Shown here: positions 11,501-22,867 of the stretch, one piece after another
Position numbering within the stretch: position 1 is the first letter of the stretch
Layout of the letters: the number at the start of each line of letters is the position of its first letter
From: Talpa occidentalis
Lineage: Eukaryota; Chordata; Mammalia; Eulipotyphla; Talpidae
NCBI RefSeq assembly: GCF_014898055.3
Contig: NW_023601754.1
Coordinates: 53,313,013 to 53,377,012, forward strand
Direction of reading: 5' to 3'
Length of the DNA: 64,000 bases
Translations under genes and position numbers: made by a program
The notes under the pieces: generated by a model
The model's database searches: none
What the model saw: the letters and a program-made list of their open reading frames with translations, nothing else
Told to the model about the DNA's origin: nothing

Positions 11501-12237
11501 AAGAAGTAGGGGGAGGAGCAGGAGGAGGGGAGGGAGCAGAGGCCCCCCCACAATCACCCCCCTGTGGATCCCCCCAACTCATGTTTGCCCAAAGCCCTCC
11601 CCCTGGCCATGCCCTGTGACCTGAGCAGGACAGCAGCCCCTCCGCACAGCCCGCCCACCCGGGGTGGGGGTACCCGCGGCCCCAGGGCTTCCAGGCCTGT
11701 CCCTGGCTCTGCCCTGACTCTGCCCCGGGGGGTGCCGTCAGGTTTGGGGCGGTGAGGGAAGGAGGGAGGGCAGAGGCCGGCATCTCCCACGGCGCCATGA
11801 CCCCGTGTGCCCTTCTGAGCCCTGGGGCTCCACCATGGGGGCTGATGAGCAACTTGAACCCCCCCCCACCTTCCATGTCTCCACTGCCCCCCGGCAGCAC
11901 CCCAGGGCGCGCTGGTCCCAGAGGACGCTGGGTCAGGGCTCCGGTGGTCCGACCATGGACGAGGCTCCTGCCGGGTCCACGGTGCGGGGCTGGCGGGAGG
12001 GTGGGCGGGACCCGGCCAGCACGTGACCTCCTGTGAGAACCCCCCCCCCCGCGGGGGCGTCCTTACGCGCGTGTTGTCGCGTGGGGGACGGAGGCAGAGA
12101 GGCGGGTGACGGTGCCAGGTCGGAGGCTGACCTGGGCCGTGTGACTTCCCATCCATGAGAGGCCCCAAGCTAGGAGGCAGCCCCCCGGCGTCCACGCTGC
12201 TGGGGGACCCCAGGCTGCGCCCGCTCTGTGTCGGCCA
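8563..12237. other. GC-rich single-copy DNA, no gene seen
   Basis: GC-rich DNA with long C-runs, full of overlapping open frames such as the 327-codon minus-strand frame at 9783-10766. None has a recognisable domain. Apart from the polypurine tract at 11447-11545 I see no repeat or clear regulatory island. Confidence 0.55.
11447..11545 (+). repeat. polypurine GA-rich low-complexity tract
   Basis: About 100 bases are almost entirely A and G on the plus strand (GGAAGGAGG, GGAGGAG and similar units), with a few interruptions. Such polypurine-polypyrimidine tracts can form triplex DNA. The open frames on the opposite strand here are low-complexity Leu, Pro and Ser translations and are not genes. 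Confidence 0.8.
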
Positions 12238-12548
12238 CGGGGTGCGTTTGCCTGGGCAGCTGGAACAAAGCCCCACAGACCGGAGAGCTGAGCAACAGAC
12301 GTTTGTCGTTCCCGTCCTGGAGCGGGAAACGGAGACCGCGGTGCCCGCAGGGGGGTCAGCAGGCACCTGTCCCCGCCCCGTCCCCGGGCGCTCGTCTGGG
12401 TCCCCGCCCTAGAAGTCACCGTCATGGGGGCCAGGCCACCCCCCCGGGACCACACTTTCACTTGCTCACCTCTGCAAGGACCCTCTCCCCAGATACATCC
12501 CACGCGGAGGTGCTGGACTTGGGGGGCACAATTCGGCCACAGCAACAC
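12238..12548 (+). repeat. ancient interspersed repeat, copy A2
   Basis: This copy shares GAACAAAGCCCCACAGAC near its start and a TCCTGGAG block with the copy at 41955-42265, and ends GGGGGGCACAATTCGGCCAC. It is about 310 bp long and the most complete of the four copies together with the one at 42 kb. It is heavily decayed and CpG-rich. Confidence 0.6.
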
Positions 12549-12904
12549 CATTGAATGGGCTCGTTTGCATTCTGCCCCCACTGGCCCCCAACCCTGGGCT
12601 CTGCGCTGGTCCTGGGGGGGCCTGCCCCCATGGCCCGAGGGCCGGGGGCACCTGCCAGCCTCCCTCTGCAGCGGTTTCCTGCATCGACTCCTCGTCCCAG
12701 GGTGACAGGCAGGGAAGGGCCGGTTCCAGCGGGTGTCCCAGGTGCACCTGTGGCTGTGGGGGGCCGTGTGCGGGGCACCTGGAGAGGCGCCCAGCGGAGG
12801 GGCGGGGCGAAGCCTCTGCTCTTCTCTCTTGGGGCAGCCGGCCTCGGAGAGGGTTTACTTGAAAGCAGAACCCGGGACATTCCTTCCTCTGGAAAGGGGA
12901 AAAG

Positions 12905-13200
12905 AAAGTTCCTTCTCAGCATCCGCGCCGTCTCCTCTCTGCCCGGCCCGGCCCGCGCCCGCCGCTGGCTGCAGCAGAGGGGAGCACCGGCGGCGGCGTT
13001 CCGGCTTCCTACAGAATAACAGGTCCCCTGACTTGGGGCCTCCGGAGTCCGGCCTCCGCCTCTGGGGCCGCCCTGGGCTGCGGGCTGACCGCTGGCACCC
13101 AGGGCAGTGGCGCGGGAGGCGGCACCGGCGGCCACGCAGCCTGGCCTTTCGGGGGGACGCGCCACGGTCCCGGCCCCGGGGCAGGAGCTCCCGCGCCATC
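12905..13200. promoter_or_regulatory. CpG-dense patch, promoter or enhancer candidate
   Basis: About 34 CpG dinucleotides in 290 bp, including CGGCGGCGGCG. It lies immediately before the LINE-1-derived AT-rich block that starts near 13340. No exon or start region was recognised. It may be part of a CpG island of an unseen transcript. Confidence 0.35.
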
Positions 13201-13744
13201 TCTGGGAGCTCATCTCTTTGGATGTTCACGTCAGTGTGGTCACCCTGTAGATTCTGTCTGGAGCTTGCTGTTTGTTCACCAGGCGCTTGTCGTGAACCTT
13301 GGGTCTTTGTCTTCACAAGTCTCTTTTGAATAATCAACTTCGTTTTTTTGGAGTCATTTTAAGTTTACAGAAAAATTGAACACGTAGTTTCCATTCACCT
13401 ACTGACCAACCCTCCCCACTGGTGACACCTTCTGCGGGGCCGGCACGTGGTTTATCGCCGCGGGCGACGTGCGACCGTCATGACTGCCCAAAGGGTCCCT
13501 CCCGGCAGGGTGGACTCTCAGACATTCTGCCAGTGTCCGCCGAGGCGAAATGTCCTGTGTCCACCACTGTGCCGCCCCCATGCAGATCAGTCTCGCTGCC
13601 CTGCACCTGGCAACAGCTGCCCTGCACCCCCCAAGCACCTGGCAACAGCTGGTCTTCCGGGGGCTTCCGTCACTTGGCACTGGAGCGTCGCGGCACTCAC
13701 TGTGCATTTATTTATTTTTATTTTTTTAACATAGGTTTGTGGGG

Positions 13745-13985
13745 TTTTTTTAAAGATTTATGTATTTATGCATACAAGAGCTGGGGTACAGGCCAGCGAT
13801 GCGGGGGTGAGAGGATCCACCAGAAACAGAGTGGGAAGCAGAACAGGCAGACTGACTGAAATACACTGCTGAGGGGAGCAGCTGCGCCATGTGGGTAGCT
13901 CCTTGGCTGGGGATCGAACCCGTGCTGCAGAGGCTGCAGACAGCTTCATGGTTGCATCTTAACCCCTTGCGCCACCAGGGAGGCC
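13745..13985 (-). mobile_element. tRNA-headed SINE, copy 1
   Basis: The plus strand starts with the reverse of the A/T tail (AAAGATTTATGTATTTATG), runs through ACAAGAGCTGGGGTACAGGC and the CTGCTGAGGGGAGCAGC block, and ends with the reverse tRNA-like head at CCACCAGGGAGGCCC. The element therefore reads on the minus strand. The family is shared with six other copies in the window. It is decayed, and no clear target duplication was found. Confidence 0.85.
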
Positions 13986-14241
13986 CTCACTTAAATGTGC
14001 TGGGCTCACATACGTTTCTGCCATGTCTCCTCATGGCAAGAGCTCTCATCTCCTTTTAGTGCTGAATAAAATTCCATTGTCTGAATGGGTCCTAGTTTAT
14101 TTATCCCAAGACAAAGAAACTTCTCTATGCCAACAAATGTGTACCCATGTCAACTTTGTACCCATCTTTTAAAAATATATGAGCCCTTTAAAACATTTTT
14201 ATAAGGGTTGAATTGACCTGCGATGTAATTCAGCCTTTTCA

Positions 14242-14508
14242 TTTTTTTTTAAGATTGATTTATTTATACAAGAGCTGGGGTACAGGCCAGAGAAAAGGGC
14301 ATGTGAGAGGATTCACCAGAGACAGAGCGGGGAACAGAACAGGCAGATGGACCGAAAACCCGGCTGAGGGGAGCAGCGGGCGAGACAGGAGAGGTCTATC
14401 CCACCATGTGGGTTTCTCCCTGGCTGGCTGGGAATCGAACCCGCGCTGCAGAGGCTGTGGACAGCTTCACAGTGCTTCGCTCAACCCATTGTGCTACCAG
14501 GGAGGCCC
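14242..14508 (-). mobile_element. tRNA-headed SINE, copy 2
   Basis: The order is the same as in the other minus-strand copies: T-run, AAGATTGATTTATTTATAC, GAGCTGGGGTACAGGCC, TCACCAGAGACAGAG, CTGAGGGGAGCAGCGGG, GGAATCGAACCCGCG (reverse B box) and CTACCAGGGAGGCCCC at the head. It is inserted in the old LINE-1. Target duplications are unclear because both flanks are T-rich. Confidence 0.88.
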
Positions 14509-15060
14509 CCTTTTTATTATTTTAAAGGAAGTTTTCTTGGTTTATCGTATCTAAGTTTCTGGAGCACGTCACACCACACAGGACCGTCCACCAAAGTTCC
14601 AGGGCCTTTCACCGCCATCCAAGGGACCTCCGCTTCAGCCTTTCAAAGCACACAGTTATACGAGTTGTGTAATCAACACCATAATCAAGGTGCAGGGCAG
14701 TTCCAGGGCCACAAAGATCTCCTTTTAGAGTGAAACCTCCTGACAAAGCTTGTTCCTCCTAGTTCTGTGATTTTGCATTTTCCAGAATGTCATGCAAGGA
14801 AACCACACAGGATGCAGGCTGGGAGTCTGGTTTTTCATGGTGCAGGATGTATGTGAGGATTGTCCCTGCTGTCACCTGCATCACTAGCTGGAGCTTTTTC
14901 ATGGCTGAGTAGTTTTCCATTGAATGGATGCACCACTCTATTCATCCACTCCCAGCCAAAAGACATTCGGATTGTTACCAGTTTGGGGGGTGTGAAGAGA
15001 GCCACTACGCACTTGCCATTATAGGTGCTTGCGTGTCTGTAAGTTATTCCCTCAAATAGG

Positions 15061-15754
15061 TTGGGCAGGAGGGCTGGGCGGGATGAGCGCTGATGGAGCT
15101 GCAAACACAGGACAAGGATGATGACATGCCAGTGGGGTGCCAAGCATGGCAGGGGACTGGGTGGGGGGGCGGGTGGTCATGTTTCCTTGCCATAGATATT
15201 TAAGGGTGGAGTCGGGGCACCGGCATGTATTTCTGTATTGGTTTCTGGGAGGCAGGCCCAGCGTGCAGTAGCTACGGACACGACGTGGCCGCAGTGCCGG
15301 CGACCCCTGAGTCTTGCAACCGTGTGCTCTGCACACGTCAAGTTAAGACACGAGAACCCCAGCTTCATCACGATCTTGCCAGCATCCAGTTTTCTCATTT
15401 TAAAACATGGTTTGTACATTTGAAAGTCTGTGATAACCCCTGGCAGCTGCTGCTTCTGTTAACTGGAATTTTGAAGATGACATGATAAGAAAGGAAACCT
15501 TAATGATGACACGTTTTAAGTAGCAAATCACGTTCCTCTGCCTGCCTTTCTGCCATCCTTACAGCTTGAGGTCTTCAGTGCTCTTTGGGGCTTCCAAACC
15601 TCACTTTTAAGCCAATTCTGTCCTGGGAAGTGTCCCAAACAGACAGCGCAACCCAGAGAGGCTGAGACAGACCCCCGCTCAGTGGGGATAGACTGCAGTG
15701 AGTCCACTGGGCCCAGATGCTGGCACCCCTGGGGGAAGCCCCATTCCATAGGCC
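15061..15754. other. mixed unique or very old repeat DNA
   Basis: Composition is intermediate. I see no gene. The stretch around 15350-15530 (TTTTAAAACATGG, AATTTTGAAGATGAC, CACGTTTTAAGTAGC) is AT-rich and may continue the LINE-1 remnant, but I could not align it by eye. Confidence 0.35.
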
Positions 15755-16105
15755 TGTCTTGGATGTTTGTGTCCCCCAAAGTCCGTCTGTCGAAGCTTGA
15801 CTCCTAGTGTGATGGCACTTGGAGCTGGGCCTTTGGTTGCTGAGTAGGTCCTGAGGGTGCAGCTTCAAGAACGGGGCAGGTGCCTGTATGAAAGAGACCC
15901 CAGAGTTTCCTCCCTGCCAAGGGCGAGCACACCAGGGTGGGGCACATCTGTAACCCAGAGGCCGGCCTCGCCGGAGCCGACTATGCCCACACCCTGGCTG
16001 CTGACTTCCGGCTCCGAACCGCGGTTTAGAAGCCGCCGGCCACGCTACTGGATTCTACAGCCTCCGCAGACTGAGAGCTGTTTTTGGAGCTTTAGCCTTT
16101 TGTAA
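15755..16105 (+). repeat. ancient interspersed repeat, family B
   Basis: The segment follows the pattern of a common eutherian repeat: TTGGATGTTTGTGTCCCCCA, then TGATGGCACTTGGAGCTGGG, CCTTTGG, GTCCTGAGGGTG, and AGACCCCAGAG. The end, TTTTGTAAATCTGACC, is decayed. I recall the pattern from mammalian genomes but cannot give a secure family name. It is noncoding. Confidence 0.5.
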
Positions 16106-18324
16106 ATCTGACCCCATATCCCTCCCCTCCCCGGCGGTAGCGAGACCCTCACAGGCCTGTCCTTCGGAACCTGTGACTGTGGGCTTATTCGCGAGAAGGG
16201 TCTAAGTACGTTTAGATTCGGAGCACATCCAGGATTATTCAGGTGGGGCCTAAATCCGAAACAATGCCTCTGCAGGAGAAGGAGGAAAGCAATTTGGCAC
16301 AGGTGTGACCACAGGGGAAAGGCCCAGTGGTCACAGAGGCCAAGGAGCGAGGGCCGCGGCCACGGCCCGAGCGCCTGGAGCCCGAAGCTGAGAGAGGCAG
16401 GGAGGCTCCCGGCGTCTGCAAGGGCGAGCACACGCTGCTGGTGCCATCTGCACGCAGCATGCCCCCAAGGGCCGCTCACCGGCCAGGAGGCGCCTGTGCC
16501 TGGTGGCCAGGGGACGCGATGAGCCACGAGCCCCGGAGGCTCAGCCCACTGTCCTCGAGGGAACGCGGATCAGGGCAGGGCAGCCAGAGGCTGGTGGCCA
16601 AGGGGAGGGGGCCCAGAGGAGGCCAGAGGGCACTGTCCAGGCCAGTCCTCGGACACGGGCCCTCTGCGCAGAGCAGACCCTGCTCTCCCAACGTGTGGGC
16701 CTCACGGGAAAACAAGGCCGTGGAAACGGAGCATGTGCTGTGACACCCCAAGGTCTGAGGTCGGTGTTCAGCCCTTGAATCTGAAAGGTCCTGGGGAAAT
16801 GCTAATTCTGGACCTTTCTCCCACCCTTCCTGCCCCGGAGGCCGCAGGCGCCTGGAATTCCTTTGCACAATCTGTGGCAAACGTCGCTCCGGCCCTGCTC
16901 AGGCCGGGCTTCCTGAGGAGCGGAAACGGGTGTCAGCTAAGACACATCACTTCACCTTTTATTTTTATTTTTATTCTTTTAATATTTCTGAGCGAAAACA
17001 ACAACAAAGGGCTCTGGGCCTATCGGCTCGGCCCTGACTGGGAAGGCTGGGCTCTTGCTGAGAGACCTGGAGAAATTGTTTAGCAAGACGAGCAGGGCCT
17101 GCTTCCGATGTCGCCGTCTCTGGGGGTTTTCTCAGAATCCGGTCGAAGGAGGCCCCAGCCTCCTGGGCGGTGGGAGGCCCTGAGGCCCCTTCTGTCCCTT
17201 GCCTGCTCTGGGGCCCGGCTGGCGGAGAGGGGGCTTGGAGGGCCGTGTCCTGGACAGCCATCCTCTCAGGCGGGGGACAGGAAACCGGGGCTTGTTGGCT
17301 GCAGGAGCTCACGGCCCGGCCCAGCCTGCACACGCCAGCCGGCTGCCCACCCAGCCCACAGCCGCCCGGCAGGAAGACCAGCGGCCATTCACATGTGCGG
17401 CGACGGGGCTGGGGTCCTGTCTGCCACCGCCCGGAAGGTGCACTCTACAGGGCGCCTGGGCCCATCGGCCAGCCCCCCAGGCTCACAGCCGAGGTTTCCC
17501 TTCCTGCTGTCCAGCCAGAGCTCAGAATTGGGAGAGGCCTGTCCTGGGCCTGTCCACTCCGCACCTCCGGGACTCAGTTTCCCTCAGCTGCCGCCTGCCG
17601 GGCAGCTGGCGTGTGGCGACTGTGAAGCCCTTGACTCCACCCCAAGGATTCGTGTCTTGGGCTGTCGCTGAGGGTCACACTCCTAGCGTGTTGTAGCTCC
17701 TGGTTCTCAATTTTTGCCAGAAAAAGGGGGTGTCCCTGGGAGTGACTGTGGTGCAGGAGTGGCCTGGGGGCTGAGCTGGCCCTCCCACCCTCTCCTCTGC
17801 ACCCCAGCTTCCTCCCTCCACCTTGGCGCCCCTCCCCCACATGGGGCACAGCAGCCTCGGCCTGGCCACACGTTGCTATTTCTGCACCTTCCGCTTCCTG
17901 GCCCCGTGGCCAGCCGGCCGCCGCGGAAAGTTCTGGAATCCGCAAGGCCAGCTGGTTCTGGGGCAGGATGCAGCGACCTCAGATTTCCTCCTCTTTAGCA
18001 GCTGCCTGGGCCTCCAGGGCCAGCGCTCAGTGCGGGATGGAGCCACTCGCTGGAGGAGGGAGAGGCCAGGTGGGCTGGCTCAGGTGTGCCCCAGATACCT
18101 GCTGCTGCAGCTCAGGGGCACAGACTCCTACAGCCCACAGCGGGCGCCGGTCCTCACCTTTTTAGGAAAGGAGCCTTACATGACATGCCCACAGCCACAG
18201 AGGTAAGGAATCAGGACACAGGCGCAGCCCCAAGGGCCGAGGGTCACGGGTCGGCGCTTCCATCCACTCTGCTGAGTAGGTGGGAGAGAGAGAGCACGGG
18301 AGGGGTGGCGGCGGGCGCGAGTGT

Positions 18325-18341
18325 GGGGCGGGGGTGGGGGG
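18325..18341 (+). other. G-quadruplex motif
   Basis: G-tracts of 4, 5 and 6 bases are separated by C and T. The six-base run can supply the fourth tract only with rearrangement, so the motif is weaker than the one at 4454-4473. Confidence 0.35.
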
Positions 18342-18827
18342 CAGCGTGTGGGCTGGACTCCACACCTCACACAGCCTGGAGGACTTGCTCTGCGCCAGGC
18401 TGCAGGATCCCTGAAGACCTCCTCTGCGCGGGTCCCAGTGGTAACGAAGCCCCTGGTGGGCCCCAGCATTGACCTCTTTCGTCTCCGTTGGGAGGGCTTG
18501 GGGAGAACTCTGGACACTGGCCTGACTCACAGAACATTCTAGAAAGGGCAACATTCCTGCATCCAGGTGTGCATTCATGACATCACCTTGGGACTGGCCC
18601 CAGAGCCCAGGTGAGCGGCGCAGGTGTGGGCCGGGCATTGCAAACGGACACTGTGAGGTCCTGGGGGCACTGGCTCCCCAGCAGGGTCCAGACGGTGCTG
18701 ACCGCAGTCGACTCTGTTCCCCGCTGGGCGGAGGGGTGCACAGCTGCTGAGGCTAAGGGCTCCCTCTGTTACCCCCAAAGGTGACCGGTTATTCAGATGC
18801 AGCTCCCCTGGACTGAACCATGGCTTT

Positions 18828-18925
18828 TGTTGAAGAATGACCTTCCTAAGGCCGTTCCATTATGACACATAAACACGAGCAGAGCGCTCTGCAAAAAGCA
18901 ACAGAAACAGCCCTTTGAAAACGCC
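18828..18925. promoter_or_regulatory. candidate conserved noncoding element
   Basis: An AT-rich island of about 100 bp in GC-rich DNA. It contains AATGACCTTCCTAAGGCC (AAGGTCATT-type nuclear-receptor half-site on the minus strand), TTCCATTATGACACATAAAC and GAGCGCTCTGC. No repeat or frame accounts for it. Function is inferred. Confidence 0.33.
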
Positions 18926-21057
18926 CCCCACGGCCCTCCCCGCCCCTTGCCTGGAAGCACACGCGGGCACACGTGGGCTGTCAGCGCCGGGCTGTTCTGG
19001 CGTCATCTCAGGGCATTCCCCCACAGTGGCTCAGCGCAGCATCTGCCCCCCCACAGGCCCAGCCCGGACCTCCCCTCGGGCCTCACAGCCGCCTCCCGGT
19101 GCCCAACCTCCGGCAGAGACGAAGGCGCTTGCAGCTCTCGCTAACAGACGGCCTGGACATGCCCCGCAGAGTGGCGGATCTGTGAGCTCTTGTCCAGCTT
19201 CTCGCGCCGCAAGCCGCTGGGCCATCACGTGCGGCCTTGACCGTGTCGACGCAGGAGGCGCTTGGGGGCGTGGGTGCAGGGCACGTGGCCTGATGGTGGA
19301 CCCTGGAGTGTGGGGTGGGGGTGCATGAGCATGCACCCCTGAGTCTGGGGCGGGACAGAAGGGCGCGTCACTCCGCGAGGGACAGCTACGGGAGGACCAG
19401 CTACGTGACCACAGAGAGGAGGGAGCACAAGAGCAGCCCAGAGAGAGCCCAGAGAAAGAGCGTAGAGATTCGTGGGGGGCTGTCGGGGTCAGCTGCCTGC
19501 CTGCCTCCCATGCCCTTGCCCGGCCCGGGCCTGCCTCCTCGCTGCCAGCTCCCTGCCAGGGGTGCCTGTGCCCTGGCTCCCTGAGAGAGCACGGAGGCCC
19601 GAGAAACCCACCAAGGGCTCCAGGGCCCTCTGTATCCTTCTGCCCACACCCACAATGGCCTGGCCCGTGCCTGCTGCGGGTGGGGGGGGGGGTGCTCCTG
19701 ACGATGGCATTTCTGGGTTGAAGGGCCTCTGTAATTTTGTAAAAGGTGGCACATGTGCCTCGTGTTTGGTCGCGGTGGTTAGGAAAGCACTGCACTCGAG
19801 CAGGGCCTCCAGGAGCCCCGAAGAGCGGCCACAGTGTGGGCTGCCCGTCCACCTGTCCGCCTCTGGCTAACGAAGCACTTGTCTCCTGCCTGTCACACCG
19901 CCAGCCTCGCCTTCGCGGTTGGAAAGACAATGAACGCACTTCTCATTGCTAAGTCCCGGTTGCTGTGGGAAGTTTGGAAGATCTGGGGTGTCTGAAAGCA
20001 GAAACACAGCGGACACTCGGTGCGGAGGTGGGCCTGCTGCCCGCTGGGCTGCGCCCTGGCCTGCGTGCGACACGTGAGCAGACTTCTCATTCCACGTACG
20101 CGGCGGCATCTGCGGCTGCAGTTGTCTCCTGCTTCTCCACTTCGCAGACCGCAATTGTTCCCCTATGGCGTCGAGCAGCTTTGAGAACCTGATTTTTAAT
20201 GATGGAATAACACTTTATCGAACAGATGGTTTAGGAAGCCACCTGGGCTCGGCTGTTTCCAGCTCCGAGGAGTCACAGCGGAGCGGTGCCGCCTGCCCCG
20301 GCCCACGGGCGTGCGTCCAGGCACGGGGGTCCCGGCGGGGCTCCCGGAAGGGGCGTTGCGGCGTGTTGTCTCCCCAGCAGCGCGGCGAGAAGGCCGCCGC
20401 ACCGGGCCGGTCCGTGCTGGTGGCCGGTGGCGGGGCTGGTCTGATGCCGCCCCTGCTTTCTGTGGGTGCAGCACCCTATGGCTCACCTGCAAGATTCCTG
20501 CTGGTCTTTATCTACCGAGCGAGCGCATCCTCCATCTTATGGGCTTCCAAGGGGTTTTCATAAACGGAGAAAATATGAGCATCTTCTTACTCTATCTTTG
20601 GACTCATTTGTCTTTTTCTTGCCATGAAGGCATTTGTGTGGGGCCAGACGTCTGCAACTTCACTTTTCTGCTCCAGGGACCAGCAACGTTTCAGCTGAAA
20701 TTGGGAGTTTTTCAGTGAATGGAAAAGTGGGGAGCTCCTGGCGTGTACACGCTTCCCTGTGCAAGAGGCCGCTGGGGGAGGGGGGCTGGGAGCAGAAAGG
20801 AACTGTTGGCTGATCCCACCTCGGGGTCTACCCCAGTGCCCCCTGAGAGAGGGGGTGCTCTCCCGCCCCCCTCCTGGCATACAAGGGTCCCAAGGGCATA
20901 ATCTCCCAAGGTCATTCAGCAGAGGTGGGCAGAGGGGCTGCACGTGGGAGGACACGTTGCCTCGGGCATGTGTGTGATGGGAAGTAGCTTCTCTTGGTCT
21001 CACGGGAGAATTATGTTTTCTTTGATGTCAGTGGGTGAAGTCCAAATTATTTCTCTC

Positions 21058-22867
21058 CAGAACAAGGATGGATTTACCAGGATATAAATAACAAAAATCA
21101 GAAAGGAAGGGGGGACATTATTACTGACATTACAGAGAAAAAGGGATTATAAAAATAATGTTACGTGACAACTGAACACCAACAAATTAGATAATTTGGA
21201 GGAAATGGAAAAGTTCCTTAAAACACACAAATTACCTAAATTGACTCAAGAAGAAATAGAAAATCTGAATAGACAATTATGAGGTTGCATCGGTCATCAA
21301 AAACCCCTCAACAAAGAAAAGCTTGCAACCAAATGATTTCACTGGTAGTTCTACCAAAAAATTGAAGAATTAGTAGCACTCACTTTCAAACTCTTTCAAA
21401 AAATTAAAATTGAAATTTCCTAACTTATTCTCTGAAGCCAGAATTACTCTTTTACCAAAGCCAGGTAAGGACATCATAAGGAAAGAAAAATACTGACCCA
21501 TATCCCTCATAAATGTATACTAAAATCCTCAACAAAAATGATTAGCAAGTCAGATCCAGTCACATAATAAAAAGATTATCCATCATGAACAGTGGGACTC
21601 ATCCCAGGAACGCCAGGGTGGTTCGACTCAAGAAAATAAGTCAAAGTGACAAAGCAGATGAATAGCATGGAGCAGACAAAGTACACAAAGCTTTCAGATG
21701 ATGTGCAAGAGACATTCAACACAACTCAACACCCTTTCGTGATAAAACTCTATGAAAATCAGAAATACAGAGAAAATATCTCACTATGATAATGGGTATG
21801 TATGGAAAAACCACAGCTAATCTCATACTCGGTGGTGAAGACTGACAGCTTTCCCCCTAAAATTAGATGCAAGACAAGGGTGTCCATGCTCACCATTCTG
21901 CTCAACATGGTAGTAGAGATTCTGACCACAGCTATCAGGAGAAAGACATTCAAAGTCTCCACATTGGAGGAGGTAATACGATCTCTATTCACAGACGACA
22001 TGATCCTTTATATAGTAAATCTCAAAAAATCCACAAAGCTATTCTAATAAACAAATTCAGCAAAGATGCAGGACACATGACCAGCATATAAATATCAGTT
22101 GTATTTTTACACGTAAGACATGAACAATCTAAAAAGACTAAGAAATTCCGTTGACAATAACATCTAAAATAACGAAATATTGAGGAAGAATAAATCTAAC
22201 AAGGATGTGAAAGACTTGTATGCATTGTTGAAAGATCTTAATAAGTGGGGAGATGTTCCATGTTCATGGATAAGAAGACTTTAAGATCTGAGTACTACCC
22301 GGAGTGATTTACAGATTCAGCACAATCTCTATCAAAATTCCAAGAATTTTTTCTCATAGAAATAGAAAAGCCAACCCTCAAATTCACATGAATTTCAAGG
22401 TTCCCCAAAGAGTCAAAATTAAACTTGGAAAAAATTAAAATTTGGAGCCCTCACATCTCCCCACATCAAAACTTCCTGTGAAGCTGCTGTCACTAAAATG
22501 TAGGAATCAGTACACGGATAGACATGGGGACCAATGGGGTAAAGTGGGGAGCCCAGAATTAAATCCTCAAGTACAGGCTCAGTTATTTTCAACAAGGGTC
22601 CCAAGGCCATTGGACGGGTGGGGGCGGGGGCGGGAAAGACAATCTTTTCAACAAATTGTGCTGGAAGGACTGGATCGCCACATACAAAAGAATGAAGTGC
22701 ACCCTTAATGCCAAATTAACTCAGATGAGAGACGTAACCCTCCGAGATAAAACTATTAAAATCGTAGGAAGAAAACACTGGGGAAAATCCAATGATCTTG
22801 GCTTATGTGATAAATCTATGGATTTAATACCAAAGCACAGGCAACAACAGAAACAGATAGATTGAAC
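21058..22867 (+). mobile_element. LINE-1 fragment covering the RT region of ORF2
   Basis: The sequence follows LINE-1 ORF2 from the region before the reverse transcriptase (ACCAACAAATTAGATAATTT) through it, up to text near the ORF2 C-terminal third (GTGATAAATCTATGG). The frame at 21802-22047 retains FTDDMILYIVN, with the paired Asp of the RT active site in an FADD-type context. Frames are broken elsewhere. The copy has neither the 5' part nor a 3'UTR or A-tail, and ends abruptly near 22867. A G-rich insertion lies at 22616-22634. Confidence 0.88.
22616..22634 (+). other. G-quadruplex motif inside LINE-1
   Basis: Four G-tracts of 3, 5, 5 and 3 bases with single-base loops T, C and C. LINE-1 normally has only one short G-run here (an atgggggaaa-type text), so the extra tracts look like local expansion within this copy. 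Confidence 0.55.

Larger units (their letters stand above)
13340..15060 (-). mobile_element. old LINE-1 remnant, minus strand
   Basis: The plus strand shows the reverse complement of LINE-1 sequence: TTTAAGTTTACAGAAAAATTG near 13360, and GGCTGAGTAGTTTTCCATTG followed by GATTGTTACCAGTTTGGGG around 14900-14990. The latter is the antisense of the 3' part of ORF2, coding strand MEYYSA-type text. Frames are broken throughout. Two minus-strand SINEs sit inside it (13745-13985 and 14242-14508). Boundaries are approximate. Confidence 0.6.
16106..21057. other. GC-rich single-copy DNA, no gene seen
   Basis: Mostly GC-rich sequence with overlapping chance frames and no recognisable protein. It includes a short (TTTTA)n run near 16965, a G-quadruplex motif at 18325, one candidate regulatory island at 18828-18925, and an 11-base G-run at 19682-19692. 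The AT-richer segments 20150-20260 and 20480-20720 (GATGGAATAACACTTTATCG, TTTTTCAGTGAATGG) may be old repeats that I could not identify. Confidence 0.5.

Noticed and set aside
11239..11557. Leu/Pro/Ser-rich minus-strand frames as a signal peptide or membrane protein
   Set aside because: The Leu/Pro runs are the antisense translation of the polypurine tract.
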